From positions 1 to 22,276 of IMG/VR virus record IMGVR_UViG_3300044737_000040: a stretch of DNA of 22,276 bases, one strand, 5' to 3'. The notes below the pieces were generated by a model. It did not search any database and was not told where the DNA came from. It saw nothing but the letters and a program-made list of their open reading frames with translations. Shown one piece after another: positions 6,521-14,866 of the stretch (position 1 is its first letter; the number at the start of each line of letters is the position of its first letter). The position numbers and the translations under genes were made by a program. The stretch comes from a virus.

Positions 6521-8273
6521 CGCTGTTGCATCGATCAGCCTGACCGCCGACCATTCGCGGCTGGCGGCGGGCCTTCGTGCGGCGAGCGGCCTGGTGCACA
6601 GCTGGGCGTCGTCGACGAGAAACGCCATGGCCGGGCTATCGCTGGCGCCTGGCCGAGCGCTCGGCAATATCGGCAAGTCGATGTTGACGCTGGGGTCGTT
6701 CAGTATCGCATCGCGTGGCCTGGACATGCTGGTCGACGCGGGCAAGAGCGTGATCGACTTCGAGCGAAAGCTCACCAGATTCGGGATCGCGACTCGCATC
6801 GGCAAGGAGGGCCTCAACGAATACCGCAAGGCCGCGCGCGCGACCTCGGTGGAGACCGGCATAGACGCAGGCGTTGTGCTCGACAGTGCTCGGGCGTACA
6901 CCGATCTCGCCGGCGCACAGAACACCAGCATCGACAAGATGCGGATCCTCGCCCGCGCTGGGCAGGCGTCGGATGCCGAGGGCAAGGACCTCGCCGGCAT
7001 GATGTACCAGCTGACCCGGAGCATGAAAGTCGCCGACGGCCAGATGGAAGACACGATGGGGGGCCTGATCAACCAGGCCAAAGATGGCGCGATCGAGGCG
7101 AAGCAGATGGCCGCCGAGTTCGCCGGCATGATGCCGATCTTCGCGCGATTCGGGGTGACCGGACGAGAGGGCGCGGTCCAGCTCGGCGCAATGTACCAGG
7201 TGACGCGCGATGGCTTCGACAGCGCGGCGCAGGCGGCGACCGGCATGATCCGCCTGATGGCTGGCTTTCAGCGCCACGCTTCGCGGTTCGAGAAGTTCGG
7301 CGTGAACGTGTTCAAGCCCGGCAGCAAGAAGGACCTGCGCGATCTCTCCGACATCATGGAGCAGGTCAAGAAGTCACCGCTTAGCAAGGACATCGAAGCG
7401 CTGATCAAGGCGTTCGGACGAAGCGAGGCGTGGCGAACGTTCGAGCTCCTGGCAGAGGCGCCCGCGCGCCTCAAGGAGCTCGAGGAATCCGGGCGCCGCA
7501 ACGGCGTCATCCAGGAAGACCTCGCGACCCAAGTCGAGAGTGTCGGAGGCAGGCTCGACATCGCCGGCGCAAAGATGAAGCAAGCATTCGCTGACGTCCT
7601 CACCCCGGAGCGAATCGACCAGGTCGTCAGCGGCATTCAGAGTATTGCGGAAGCGCTGCCTGCAGTGATGAGCGCCGTCAGCGGGATCGCTTCGGGCTTC
7701 GGCAGCTTCGTCCACATGGTTACGCGCCTTAAGAACACGCTGCAGGGCGACAGCAAGTACGAACCCGAGACCGCTCGCGAGGCGAACGCCGTCCTGTACT
7801 ACACCACCAATCGCAAGCACAGATTGTCGCCCGAGGATGTCAAGCTGGCCGAGGCGTCGCTCCTCAAGAAGAAGAATTACGACCAGGCCATCGACGAGAT
7901 CATGGGCCTCGAGAACGACTTCGGGGCCACCGACGCCAGTATCAAGAAGGCCATCCAGTTCGCGCACAGCTGGCGCGGCACGGGACCATCGATGCCCGGA
8001 GACTCGGCATCGATTGCGTATCTGAAGGGCCGCGACAAGGAGATCTCGCCGACGCGCTACAGGCGGCTAGATGCAGAAGTGACGGCCGAGGAGAACAAGC
8101 TCAAGCAGAAGCAGTACGTCGATGAGCACGTAAAGCCCATCGTCGATGCGGTGGGCAAGCAGCTCGGCGATGCGATCTCGCGGGCCATCCACACCAAACC
8201 GACGACGCTCACGATGGACGGCAACCCCGTAGCCAAGGTCTCGGGCAACGCCACCGACCATAGGAGGAAGTGA
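6510..8273 (+). CDS. tape measure protein (Mu gp42-like)
   Basis: A 587-residue protein starting at GTG 6510. The phage tape-measure pattern is clear. The N-terminus MATNAVASISLTADHSRLAAGL (family: strand then D-x-x-x-x-x-x-G-L) is followed by a Gly/Ala-rich helical segment, then DFERKLTRFGIATRIG near residue 87. Next comes the TP901-type core with a DLAGMMYQLTRSMKVADGQMED stretch and MAAEFAGMMPIFARFGVTG near 200. A further GMIRLMAGF, a DIAGAKMKQAFADVL segment and a hydrophobic VVSGIQSIAEALPAVMSAVSG patch near residue 370 may cross the host membrane during ejection. The C-terminal 150 residues are charged and helical. Its stop overlaps the next start by one base. At roughly 0.15 nm per residue, a known rule for helical tape measures, it suggests a tail of about 90 nm; that is inference. 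Confidence 0.88.
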   Translation: MATNAVASISLTADHSRLAAGLRAASGLVHSWASSTRNAMAGLSLAPGRALGNIGKSMLTLGSFSIASRGLDMLVDAGKSVIDFERKLTRFGIATRIGKEGLNEYRKAARATSVETGIDAGVVLDSARAYTDLAGAQNTSIDKMRILARAGQASDAEGKDLAGMMYQLTRSMKVADGQMEDTMGGLINQAKDGAIEAKQMAAEFAGMMPIFARFGVTGREGAVQLGAMYQVTRDGFDSAAQAATGMIRLMAGFQRHASRFEKFGVNVFKPGSKKDLRDLSDIMEQVKKSPLSKDIEALIKAFGRSEAWRTFELLAEAPARLKELEESGRRNGVIQEDLATQVESVGGRLDIAGAKMKQAFADVLTPERIDQVVSGIQSIAEALPAVMSAVSGIASGFGSFVHMVTRLKNTLQGDSKYEPETAREANAVLYYTTNRKHRLSPEDVKLAEASLLKKKNYDQAIDEIMGLENDFGATDASIKKAIQFAHSWRGTGPSMPGDSASIAYLKGRDKEISPTRYRRLDAEVTAEENKLKQKQYVDEHVKPIVDAVGKQLGDAISRAIHTKPTTLTMDGNPVAKVSGNATDHRRK

Positions 8274-9478
8274 TGGCGTTCGACCCCAACGAGCTGTTCC
8301 TTGCGAGCTGGGGCGACATCCAGCTGTTCGTGTCGTCGATGGAGTGGGACGGCGGCGAGACGCAGGTGATTCACGACCTCGCGGCCGGCGACCTCCATCC
8401 GGTGCAGCCGCGAGGGTCGCGCATCAGAAAGGCGGTCGCTCAACTACTGTTCGACGACTTCGCGGGCGCGTCCGAGACCGGTTTCGCCGCCTTCAGAAGG
8501 TTCCAGGCGTCGACCAAGGAGCGTCGGATCTTCACCCATCCTGTGGACGGCAGCTTCTTCGCCCGTATCGGCGAGTTCAAGCCCACCGTCGACGAGAATT
8601 CGGTAGTCCGTGGGAGCTGCGAGTTCATCCCCGACGCGGTGGTGCCGCCCGTTGCGCCGTCCGGTGCGGGATCTACAGCGGTCAGCGGCGAGAGCTCGGT
8701 TGCCGCGGCCTCGGACATCCTGGCGGAGCGTCTGTCCGACCAGGGCGTGGGCTTCCGACCGGAGCAAGCCCGGAGGATCGATTTCACCAAGCCGATAGCG
8801 CTCAGCATCGACCTCGCATTCTCGGCGAGCCTGGACGTCAACGTCGCGTTCTCGGCGAACGTGTCGGCGTCAGGGTCCGCCTCTGGCTCGGCGTCGGCCA
8901 GCGCAAGCGCGACAGCGGCCGCCGGCGCGAGCGCGTTCGCCTTCGCCGACGTCTACGCCAGCGCGTTCGCCGTGGCGCAGGCAACGGCCGTGGCGCAGGC
9001 AAGCGGAATGGCGGGCGCGAGCGCGTTCGCCTTCGCGTACGCCTCGGCCGCCCTGAATGCCGACGCGCGGGCATCCGTCGCGAGCTGGAACGACGAGGAC
9101 GTGCCGCTCAGGAAGATCGCCATCGACGCGACGCGGCTGTCGGAGAGCGTCGCGACAATGATTGAGGTCGGTGGCTTCGAGCGCGACCTCCAGCTCTGGC
9201 CGGCGTTTCGCGCGGCCATCCTGCTCGGCGACTCCATCCGGTCAGCGATCGTCGCGGCGAGCAGCGAGACGCCCAAGGTGTTTGTGATGCTGATCCAGCG
9301 CCCTACCGCGCTGCTGTCGCTGGCCGCCAAGATCTACGGAGGGTTCGACGCTCAGGCGCGCGCTCGGCAGATCATCAAGCTCAACGACATCAAGACGCCG
9401 GGGTGGCTCGACCCGGGGCAATACCTCATGCCTGAGCGGCCGACCCAGGGGAGCTCTGCCTTGCTCGAGGACCCCTAG
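8273..9478 (+). CDS. Mu gpN-like baseplate/DNA circularisation protein with low-complexity insert and LysM-like end
   Basis: A 401-residue protein between tape measure and hub, the position of Mu gpN (DNA circularisation protein/baseplate hub-associated). AGGAGG at 8262-8267 lies five bases before ATG 8273; GTG 8270 is too close, so ATG 8273 is chosen. Residues 1-125 look like a folded N-terminal domain ending in strands (SFFARIGEFKPTVDENSVV, GSCEFIPD). Residues about 183-272 are a low-complexity stretch of alternating Ala and Ser with repeated AFAFA and AVAQA units, encoded by direct repeats. The last 60 residues (SLAAKIYGG...RARQIIKLNDIKTPGWLDPGQYLMPE) look like a LysM/tail-protein-X domain of the kind that ends baseplate proteins. 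The Ala/Ser insert is unlike its neighbours. The stop overlaps the next GTG by one base. Confidence 0.72.
   Translation: MAFDPNELFLASWGDIQLFVSSMEWDGGETQVIHDLAAGDLHPVQPRGSRIRKAVAQLLFDDFAGASETGFAAFRRFQASTKERRIFTHPVDGSFFARIGEFKPTVDENSVVRGSCEFIPDAVVPPVAPSGAGSTAVSGESSVAAASDILAERLSDQGVGFRPEQARRIDFTKPIALSIDLAFSASLDVNVAFSANVSASGSASGSASASASATAAAGASAFAFADVYASAFAVAQATAVAQASGMAGASAFAFAYASAALNADARASVASWNDEDVPLRKIAIDATRLSESVATMIEVGGFERDLQLWPAFRAAILLGDSIRSAIVAASSETPKVFVMLIQRPTALLSLAAKIYGGFDAQARARQIIKLNDIKTPGWLDPGQYLMPERPTQGSSALLEDP
8924..9036 (+). repeat. in-frame direct repeats in the gpN-like gene
   Basis: A 23-base unit at 8924-8946 recurs exactly at 9014-9036, 90 bases apart and in frame, coding for GASAFAFA both times. 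Between them a 16-base unit (GCCGTGGCGCAGGCAA) occurs at 8969-8984 and 8987-9002 with an 18-base period, coding AVAQA twice. Related AGCGCGTTCGCC copies lie between the units. The pattern looks like internal duplication of a codon-regular spacer. Confidence 0.85.
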
Positions 9479-10620
9479 TGCTCACGCCGCGCACCATCAC
9501 GGCGATCGTCGAGGGCCAGCAAGTGACCGGCTGGCAGAGCGGCAACATCGAGAGCTCGATGATCACGGCGGCGGACACGTTCGTCCTGCGCATGCCGTTC
9601 TCGCTGACGTCGTGGCGAACGATGCGCATCGACGCGCACATCACGATCAACGTCGACGGGATCACCCTGCTCGATGGCTTCGTCGAGAAGCGGGTCAAGC
9701 AGGGCCGCGCTGGCGTGCTCGAGGTCCACGGCCGCGACCGCGTGGGCCGCATGGTCGACGAGAGCGCGCCGTCGATCGACTATTCGGGCATGACGATTCT
9801 GGAGGCAGCCCGCCGGCTGGCCTCGCCCTGGTTCGCGCCGCAGAACGTGATCATCACGAACGCCAAGAACCGCCGACTGCGGCGAGGCAAGGGCAAGCGC
9901 GTGGCGTCCGGCAGCGAGCCGGTGGTCACCATCAACGTGCGCGTTCCGCGGCGCGGCGCGGTCCACCCGGGCGAGACTCGCTGGCAGATCCTCAAGGAGA
10001 TCATGTCGAGGGCGGGCCTGATCGGCTACTCGTCGAGCGACGGCGAACAGCTCATCATCGGGCAGCCAAACCAGACGCAGGCGCCGCAGTACCTGTTTCA
10101 GCTGCAGGCTCCCGGCAGCCGATCGGCGACCTCCGTGCGAGACATAACGATCACCGAGGACTCAGGCGATCGTTTCTCCGTCTACATCTGCGCCGGCTCT
10201 GGCGGACAGGGTGACACGAACTTCGGCAAGAACGTCATCGACAATCGCGGCGTCGCGTTCGACAACCCAGACAACAAGATCGACGGCACCGGACGAGACT
10301 TTCTGCACCCCAAGCGGATGTTCCTTCCCGAGCGAGCCTTCGACTCGTTCCACGACGCCGACCGCGTGGCGCAGAACGAGAAAGCCCGCAGGGACTACAA
10401 ACGCCACCTGGTGGCCGTGGAGGCCCACGACATGGGGCAGCTCCTGACGCCTGGCGAGATCACGCTGTTCGCGCCCGACACGGTGGCCCGCGTCATCGAC
10501 GAGGAGCTAGAGCTCGACGACACGTACCTTGTGGTCAGCTGCTCGTACAGCTTCTCGCGCGACAACGGTGACTGGACGACACTGCACCTCGTACCCACCG
10601 GAACGGAGATCATCATATGA
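9478..10620 (+). CDS. baseplate hub protein (Mu gp44/gpP-like, gp27-type)
   Basis: A 380-residue protein from GTG 9478, overlapping the previous TAG by one base. It matches the Mu gp44 (gpP)/gpD family whose trimer forms the hub that joins the tube to the spike. An N-terminal strand-rich domain (ITAIVEGQQVTGWQSGNIESS) is followed by TFVLRMPFS, VDGITLLDGFVEKR near residue 58, and VLEVHGRDRVGRMVDESAP near 80, the family's typical G-R-D-x-x-x-D/x-L-V-D/x-x-x. Next are TRWQILKEIMSRAGL near residue 165 and QLIIGQPN. The C-terminal tube-like domain holds RDITITEDSGDRFSVYICAG and RVIDEELELDDTYLVVSCSYSFS. It is followed by the spike gene in an ATGA overlap. Confidence 0.88.
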   Translation: MLTPRTITAIVEGQQVTGWQSGNIESSMITAADTFVLRMPFSLTSWRTMRIDAHITINVDGITLLDGFVEKRVKQGRAGVLEVHGRDRVGRMVDESAPSIDYSGMTILEAARRLASPWFAPQNVIITNAKNRRLRRGKGKRVASGSEPVVTINVRVPRRGAVHPGETRWQILKEIMSRAGLIGYSSSDGEQLIIGQPNQTQAPQYLFQLQAPGSRSATSVRDITITEDSGDRFSVYICAGSGGQGDTNFGKNVIDNRGVAFDNPDNKIDGTGRDFLHPKRMFLPERAFDSFHDADRVAQNEKARRDYKRHLVAVEAHDMGQLLTPGEITLFAPDTVARVIDEELELDDTYLVVSCSYSFSRDNGDWTTLHLVPTGTEIII

Positions 10621-11216
10621 GCAGCAGCGACGCCACGATCGCGGATGTCAGGGCGCAGAACACCGTCGACCGCAGGAACATGATCGGCATGCTGCGCCTG
10701 ATGGCGATTCGCGTGACGAGCAAGCCGTTCTGGCAGGGCGTCGGGGTGCGCCTCGTGGACGGCGTCACCAAGGAGACCCGCGCTGCGCCGGTGTTCTCCG
10801 GCATCGGCTTCTACTCGAGACCCAGGCCGGGCGCCAACGCCGAGGGCATCATGGCCCACGTCGGCGGGCCAGAGAATCCGTGCTGGATCGCCACCCGCGA
10901 CGAGGACCTGCGAAACAGGGCGTTCCCCAAGAGCGCACCGCTCGACCAGGACGAGACCGCGGCATTCAACGCGCAGGCCGTCATGCACATCACGAAGGCC
11001 GGCAAGATTCTCGCTTACCTGGTCGGTCACCTTGCTGACGCGGTGGGGCTCGCCAAGACGAGCGAGCTCAACGACCTGAGGGCCTTTGTACACGCGCAGT
11101 TCTCGGGCGTCGGTCACGGCCACCCGGCCCCAGGCGGCGCGACGACCGGGACAACTCCGGTCGGCGTCGCGCCGGCGACCGACTATCCGGGCACAACCGT
11201 TTTGAAGGGCCAGTAG
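10617..11216 (+). CDS. baseplate spike protein (Mu gp45-like)
   Basis: A 199-residue protein starting in an ATGA overlap with the hub gene. This is the Mu gp45 family, the trimeric membrane-piercing spike. N-terminal residues form the helix and OB-like domain (DRRNMIGMLRLMAIRV, then FWQGVGVRLVDG). A middle GFYSRPRPGANAEGIMAHVGG segment fits the family's G-x-x-S-x-P-x-x-G-x-E. The C-terminal domain ends in a GHGHPAPGG motif. The His-x-His at residues 167 and 169 is what spike tips use to bind a metal ion at the three-fold axis (known for P2 gpV and Mu gp45). The last 30 residues are Gly/Thr/Pro-rich. The gene comes directly after the hub gene, as in Mu. Confidence 0.85.
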   Translation: MSSSDATIADVRAQNTVDRRNMIGMLRLMAIRVTSKPFWQGVGVRLVDGVTKETRAAPVFSGIGFYSRPRPGANAEGIMAHVGGPENPCWIATRDEDLRNRAFPKSAPLDQDETAAFNAQAVMHITKAGKILAYLVGHLADAVGLAKTSELNDLRAFVHAQFSGVGHGHPAPGGATTGTTPVGVAPATDYPGTTVLKGQ

Positions 11217-11254
11217 ACCGCGATGCCAGCGATCGGTTAACACCGGAGGATCAA

Positions 11255-12796
11255 ATGTCCGACTTCATGGATGATAGCCTCGTACTGCCAGGCCCCAAGG
11301 TGCTCTGGGATGGCGTGAGCGACGACGTCGCCGTGCCGGACATGTGGTGCCGACATCCCGACTACAACGCGCTCAGAGATGCCGCGAACAGCCTGCGCAC
11401 GTTCGTCAAGCCCGGGACTTTCCCGGCGCCCGGCGTGTATGCGCTTGCGACGTTGACCGTTGGCGCCAGGGGCAACATCACCGGGATCGCCGCGGGGTCC
11501 GGCCTGACCGATGGCGACAAGGGCGACGTCGTGGTGTCGGGCGGCGGGACCGTGTTCACTGTCGACACCCACGTTGTGACGCCGGCCAAGATGTCGCAGG
11601 TTGCGGCCAACACGTTCCTCGGCAACAACACCGGATCGCCGGCGGACATGATCGCGATGACGCAGGCGCAGGCGCGCACGGCCCTCGCGCTGGCCACAAT
11701 CGCTACGAGTGGCAGCGGTGCCGATCTGGCGGCGAATACGGTGGCCAACGCAGCGCTCGCTCAGATGGCGACCAATACCATCAAGAGCAACCTGACCGGC
11801 GGCACGGCCAACGCAGCCGACAACACGGTCGCCACGGTCGCCGCCGCAATCGGACTCCAGCTGCTCGCGGCCGCCGGTCACTTCGGCAACGGCTCGGATG
11901 GAGTGGCGACGTTCGATGGCTCCAGTGCTGTGACCGGATGGACGCGGTCGGGTTCGACCTACTCGCCGACCGCACGACCGACCTGGTACTTCACGACCTG
12001 CACCATCAGCGGCGGCGTTACTCTGTGCATGGAAGTCGGCGGCGAGGGGACCGGCGGGGGCGCTTCATCGGAGCTCTACGCCAACGTTGCGATCGTGGTC
12101 CCGTCGGGCGTGGCAACGATCAAGCACAACGGCGCCACCCCGTCCACGAACGCGGTGGCCACGAACATGGGCACGGGCCACACGGGCGCGGTCTCCGGCC
12201 AGGGCGCCGGAGGAATCCAGAACGCAGGGCAGAACCCGACGAACTTCGGAGGGGTCTGGTTCAATGCGCGCAAGAACGGCGCGGGCGGATTCGGCGGCGC
12301 CTCGCCCACGGCGCTGGGGAGCACCGTGGGCAGCGTGCCGACCTCGATCCTTGCTGACTCGGTGGGCCTGCCCGGCACGTGGGAGCAAGCGAAGACCGGA
12401 CGACTCGGTATGACGAACCCGGGACCGGAAGGCGGCGGCGGCGGCGGCGGCTCTGGTGCTGGAACGGTTGGCATCGCGTCCGGGGGCGCGGGCGGCAACG
12501 GTGGCGGCGTGATGACCGTGGGCGCTCGTACGGTGACCGGTGCCGGAACGCTCGTCATCCAGGCTAAGGGCGGCAACGGCGCGCCTGGCGTCTCTGGCAT
12601 AGGCTCCAACACCGGCGGCGGATCCGGCGGCGGCGGCGGCAAGGTGGTGTTCGGTTGCGGCACGCCAACGGTTCCGGCGGCTGTCACGCTCTCGGCCGCC
12701 GGCGGTACGGGCGGCGCGCCACAGGGCGCTGGCAGCGCCGGCGGCAACGGCGTGGACGGCCGGACCGAGCCCTATCCGCTGGGGATGTCGACATGA
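11255..12796 (+). CDS. Gly-rich tail fibre/adhesin-like protein
   Basis: A 513-residue protein with a strong ribosome binding site (GGAGGA at 11245-11250). Residues 1-100 look like a baseplate-attachment region. Residues about 118-215 carry a tail-fibre repeat pattern: AANTFLGNNTGSPADMIAMTQAQARTAL and a second IKSNLTGGTANAADNTVATVAAAIGL unit. A GHFGNGSDGVATFDG motif near 208 introduces a beta-rich domain seen in phage fibre proteins. From about residue 260 the chain becomes very Gly-rich with runs of GGGGGGG (residues about 393-399) and GGNGGG, like polyglycine-type receptor-binding adhesins such as gp38 of S16-like phages. It is likely a receptor-binding fibre. The position between spike and gp46-like wedge is unusual, because Mu places fibre genes after gp48. 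Confidence 0.75.
   Translation: MSDFMDDSLVLPGPKVLWDGVSDDVAVPDMWCRHPDYNALRDAANSLRTFVKPGTFPAPGVYALATLTVGARGNITGIAAGSGLTDGDKGDVVVSGGGTVFTVDTHVVTPAKMSQVAANTFLGNNTGSPADMIAMTQAQARTALALATIATSGSGADLAANTVANAALAQMATNTIKSNLTGGTANAADNTVATVAAAIGLQLLAAAGHFGNGSDGVATFDGSSAVTGWTRSGSTYSPTARPTWYFTTCTISGGVTLCMEVGGEGTGGGASSELYANVAIVVPSGVATIKHNGATPSTNAVATNMGTGHTGAVSGQGAGGIQNAGQNPTNFGGVWFNARKNGAGGFGGASPTALGSTVGSVPTSILADSVGLPGTWEQAKTGRLGMTNPGPEGGGGGGGSGAGTVGIASGGAGGNGGGVMTVGARTVTGAGTLVIQAKGGNGAPGVSGIGSNTGGGSGGGGGKVVFGCGTPTVPAAVTLSAAGGTGGAPQGAGSAGGNGVDGRTEPYPLGMST
12431..12451 (+). repeat. (GGC)7 trinucleotide run
   Basis: Seven perfect GGC codons in the Gly-rich fibre gene, with further imperfect GGC tracts at about 12497-12510 and 12611-12642. 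In-frame slippage here would alter polyglycine length without breaking the frame. Confidence 0.9.
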
Positions 12797-13305
12797 CCGG
12801 AACCTCTTTCAGCTTGCCGTTTAGCTCGCCGTTCGGGTCGGGTTTCTCGTTCGTGCCCTCGCCCAGCGGAACGCCGCTGGCGTTGCTCTCACTCAACCCA
12901 CCGAGCCGGCACTCCGACGGCATCGACCGGCTCATCGATCCGATCACGCTCAACTACGTGCGGACGGAGAACGGGGAGTGGGCCGAGACCGCCGACAACC
13001 GGACGACCGTCCTGATCGCGCTGTCGATTCGCGTCGGCGAGAGCGCCTTCGACCCCGACCAGGGAACGTCCTTTGGGCGCCGGCGGCAGAACGGGCAGGG
13101 CCTGAGCCCCGAAGTTCTGCAGGCCGAGATCGTGCGCGTCGGCGAGGACCTCGCGCGTGCCGGCATCCTGTCCGAGCTCGCGGTCGCGGTCCGCGATCAG
13201 GACGGGCTGCCGCTGCGCGACGACGCGGGGCGCCTGGTCGCGCAGCTTCAGTGGCGAGATCTGTCGTCGGGCTCGCCGGCAACCGCAACATTCGCACCGA
13301 GGTGA
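12793..13305 (+). CDS. baseplate wedge protein (Mu gp46-like, gp25-type)
   Basis: A 170-residue protein starting in an ATGA overlap with the fibre gene; the open frame upstream of 12793 is a shadow. The first 40 residues are a Ser/Phe/Pro-rich extension. From residue about 42 the GP46 family pattern appears: DGIDRLIDPITLNYVRTENGEW, a DNRTTVLIALSIRVGE stretch (family: x-x-AVLISL-x-T-D-R-R), FDPDQGTSFGRRR in place of the G-x-x-x-G-W-x-G-D stretch, a helix (LQAEIVRVGEDLAR), then VAVRDQDGLPLR and a final VAQLQWRD strand. This wedge component works with the gp47-like protein encoded next (five-base gap). Confidence 0.83.
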   Translation: MTGTSFSLPFSSPFGSGFSFVPSPSGTPLALLSLNPPSRHSDGIDRLIDPITLNYVRTENGEWAETADNRTTVLIALSIRVGESAFDPDQGTSFGRRRQNGQGLSPEVLQAEIVRVGEDLARAGILSELAVAVRDQDGLPLRDDAGRLVAQLQWRDLSSGSPATATFAPR

Positions 13306-13309
13306 CCCG

Positions 13310-14866
13310 ATGCCGTTCGACCTGCCTGCACTGTCCGACACGCGCGACCTGGTGGTCGCGCTCGGTAGGGCGCTGTTCCCTGGCCTCAACTTCGGAAGCC
13401 TGCTCAGCTATCACGGGAAGTGGGCGACGTTCCTCGCCGGCGCCGTGACGCAGCTGCACTTTCACGTCGACAGCGCACAGCGCGATCTGCATCCACTCAC
13501 GGCCGGCGACGGCAAGCCCATCAACGACTGGGGGGCTGCGTTGCGCGTCGATCGCAAGGACGCCTCGCCGGCGCGCAAGAGCCTCGCCGGCCGCGTGCGC
13601 GGGGAGGCTGGCGCCACGGTCAACCCACTCGAACAGCTGCGCCATCCCCAGACTGGCCTCTTGTTCCAGATCGCGAACGCCACGATTATCACGATCCCCG
13701 GCGTCGTCGGGGTCGACCCGGATAGCTTCGTCGACGCTGATATCGCCGGCGTCGACGTCGGCTCGCAGACCAGGCTCGAGGCTGGTCAGACGCTGAATTT
13801 CCTAACGCAGCCGCCGGGCATCCAGTCCGAGGTGGTGCTGCAGCTCGACCTCGACGAGGATGGCTTCGACGAGGAGCAGTTCGGCAGCTACCGTGGCCGC
13901 GTGCTCTCGACGATGTCGTCGACACCGAGCGGCGGCAACCAGGGCGACTTCGTCACGTGGGCCAAGGCGGCCCTGGTCTCGGTGTCTACGGCGTTCGCCT
14001 ACCCCAATCGCAACGGCCGCGGGACCATCGACGTCGTCGCGTTCTACGCGGCGTCGGGCACGTCGCGGTCCCTGTCGACGCAGGACCGCGACACGGTGGC
14101 CGCGTATATCAGGACCAAGGCGCCGTTCCAGGTGAGCGGCACCGGCGGCGGGCTCCGGGTGCTCCTCACCGTGGCCGACCCGCAGACGATCGAGATCCTG
14201 GTGACCACGACGGGCGTTCTCGCCTTCGCGTTCGACTGGCAGGGCAGCGGCGAGACCGTGCTCGCGTACAACGCAACCACCAGGGAGCTTCAATTCGCGG
14301 CCGTCCTGCCCGCCTCGCTGCGAGCGGGTCATCGCATCATTCTCAAGGGCACGGTTGGCGGCAGCGGCGTCAACGCACAGGACGGCCGCGAGTACCGCAT
14401 CGAGGCAATCAGCGCCGCCGACAAGGTCATCCTCGAGAAAGCCCCTCCGACCAATCCAGCGGCGACCGACCTCATCTTCCCGGGCGGCCCGCTGGTCGCA
14501 CCGATCCGTGATGCCATCGTGGGCCACCTCAACGGCGAGACCGTCTACGCCGGCCGCGGCCAGGTCCCCATCCCGCAGAGCAAGGCGGCGCCGACGATCT
14601 CCACCGGACCCAGCATCGTCGGACTGGACGAGCTCGCCGCCGGCATCGGGTCGTCCAACCCAGGGGGCATCTACAACGACACGCTGTCATGGTCCGGCGG
14701 CATTGTGCGCGCGGTGCTGTTCAAGATCGCCACGTACAAGGCCGGGGTGCAGAACATCACGATCGTCTCGCCGGCGGCCGACTACGAGCCGCTCGATGAC
14801 CCCTTCCCGACGAGCAGCCAGATCCACTATGTGACTCCGAGTGTCGTCGTGGTGCGTGAGGCATAG
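13310..14866 (+). CDS. baseplate J-like protein (Mu gp47-like), enlarged
   Basis: A 518-residue protein from ATG 13310 with GAGG just upstream; the open frame before it is a shadow of the gp46-like gene. It shows the baseplate J pattern. An N-terminal helical region contains a KSLAGRVRGEAGATVNPL segment. The central strands include IITIPGVVGVDPDSFVDADIAGVDVG and RLEAGQTLNFLTQPPGI (family: A-G-x-x-G-N-x-x-x-G-x-x-L). The GSYRGRVLSTMSSTPSGGNQ stretch resembles the family's E-x-D-E-x-x-R-x-R-x-x-x-x-x-x-x-x-x-x-x-G-x, and NRNGRGTIDVVAF lies near residue 232. About 90 residues near 297-390 look like an extra beta-rich insert, since Mu gp47 is only about 360 residues. Its TAG is directly followed by the next ATG. 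Confidence 0.85.
   Translation: MPFDLPALSDTRDLVVALGRALFPGLNFGSLLSYHGKWATFLAGAVTQLHFHVDSAQRDLHPLTAGDGKPINDWGAALRVDRKDASPARKSLAGRVRGEAGATVNPLEQLRHPQTGLLFQIANATIITIPGVVGVDPDSFVDADIAGVDVGSQTRLEAGQTLNFLTQPPGIQSEVVLQLDLDEDGFDEEQFGSYRGRVLSTMSSTPSGGNQGDFVTWAKAALVSVSTAFAYPNRNGRGTIDVVAFYAASGTSRSLSTQDRDTVAAYIRTKAPFQVSGTGGGLRVLLTVADPQTIEILVTTTGVLAFAFDWQGSGETVLAYNATTRELQFAAVLPASLRAGHRIILKGTVGGSGVNAQDGREYRIEAISAADKVILEKAPPTNPAATDLIFPGGPLVAPIRDAIVGHLNGETVYAGRGQVPIPQSKAAPTISTGPSIVGLDELAAGIGSSNPGGIYNDTLSWSGGIVRAVLFKIATYKAGVQNITIVSPAADYEPLDDPFPTSSQIHYVTPSVVVVREA

Noticed and set aside
10395-11243. 282-codon minus-strand frame opposite the spike gene
   Set aside because: Spike and hub genes on the plus strand explain this stretch; no motif and no ribosome binding site on the minus strand.
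11255-12796. CRISPR-like or tandem repeat array in the Gly-rich gene
   Set aside because: The repetition is at codon level (GGC/GGN for glycine) with no regular unit and spacer pattern.
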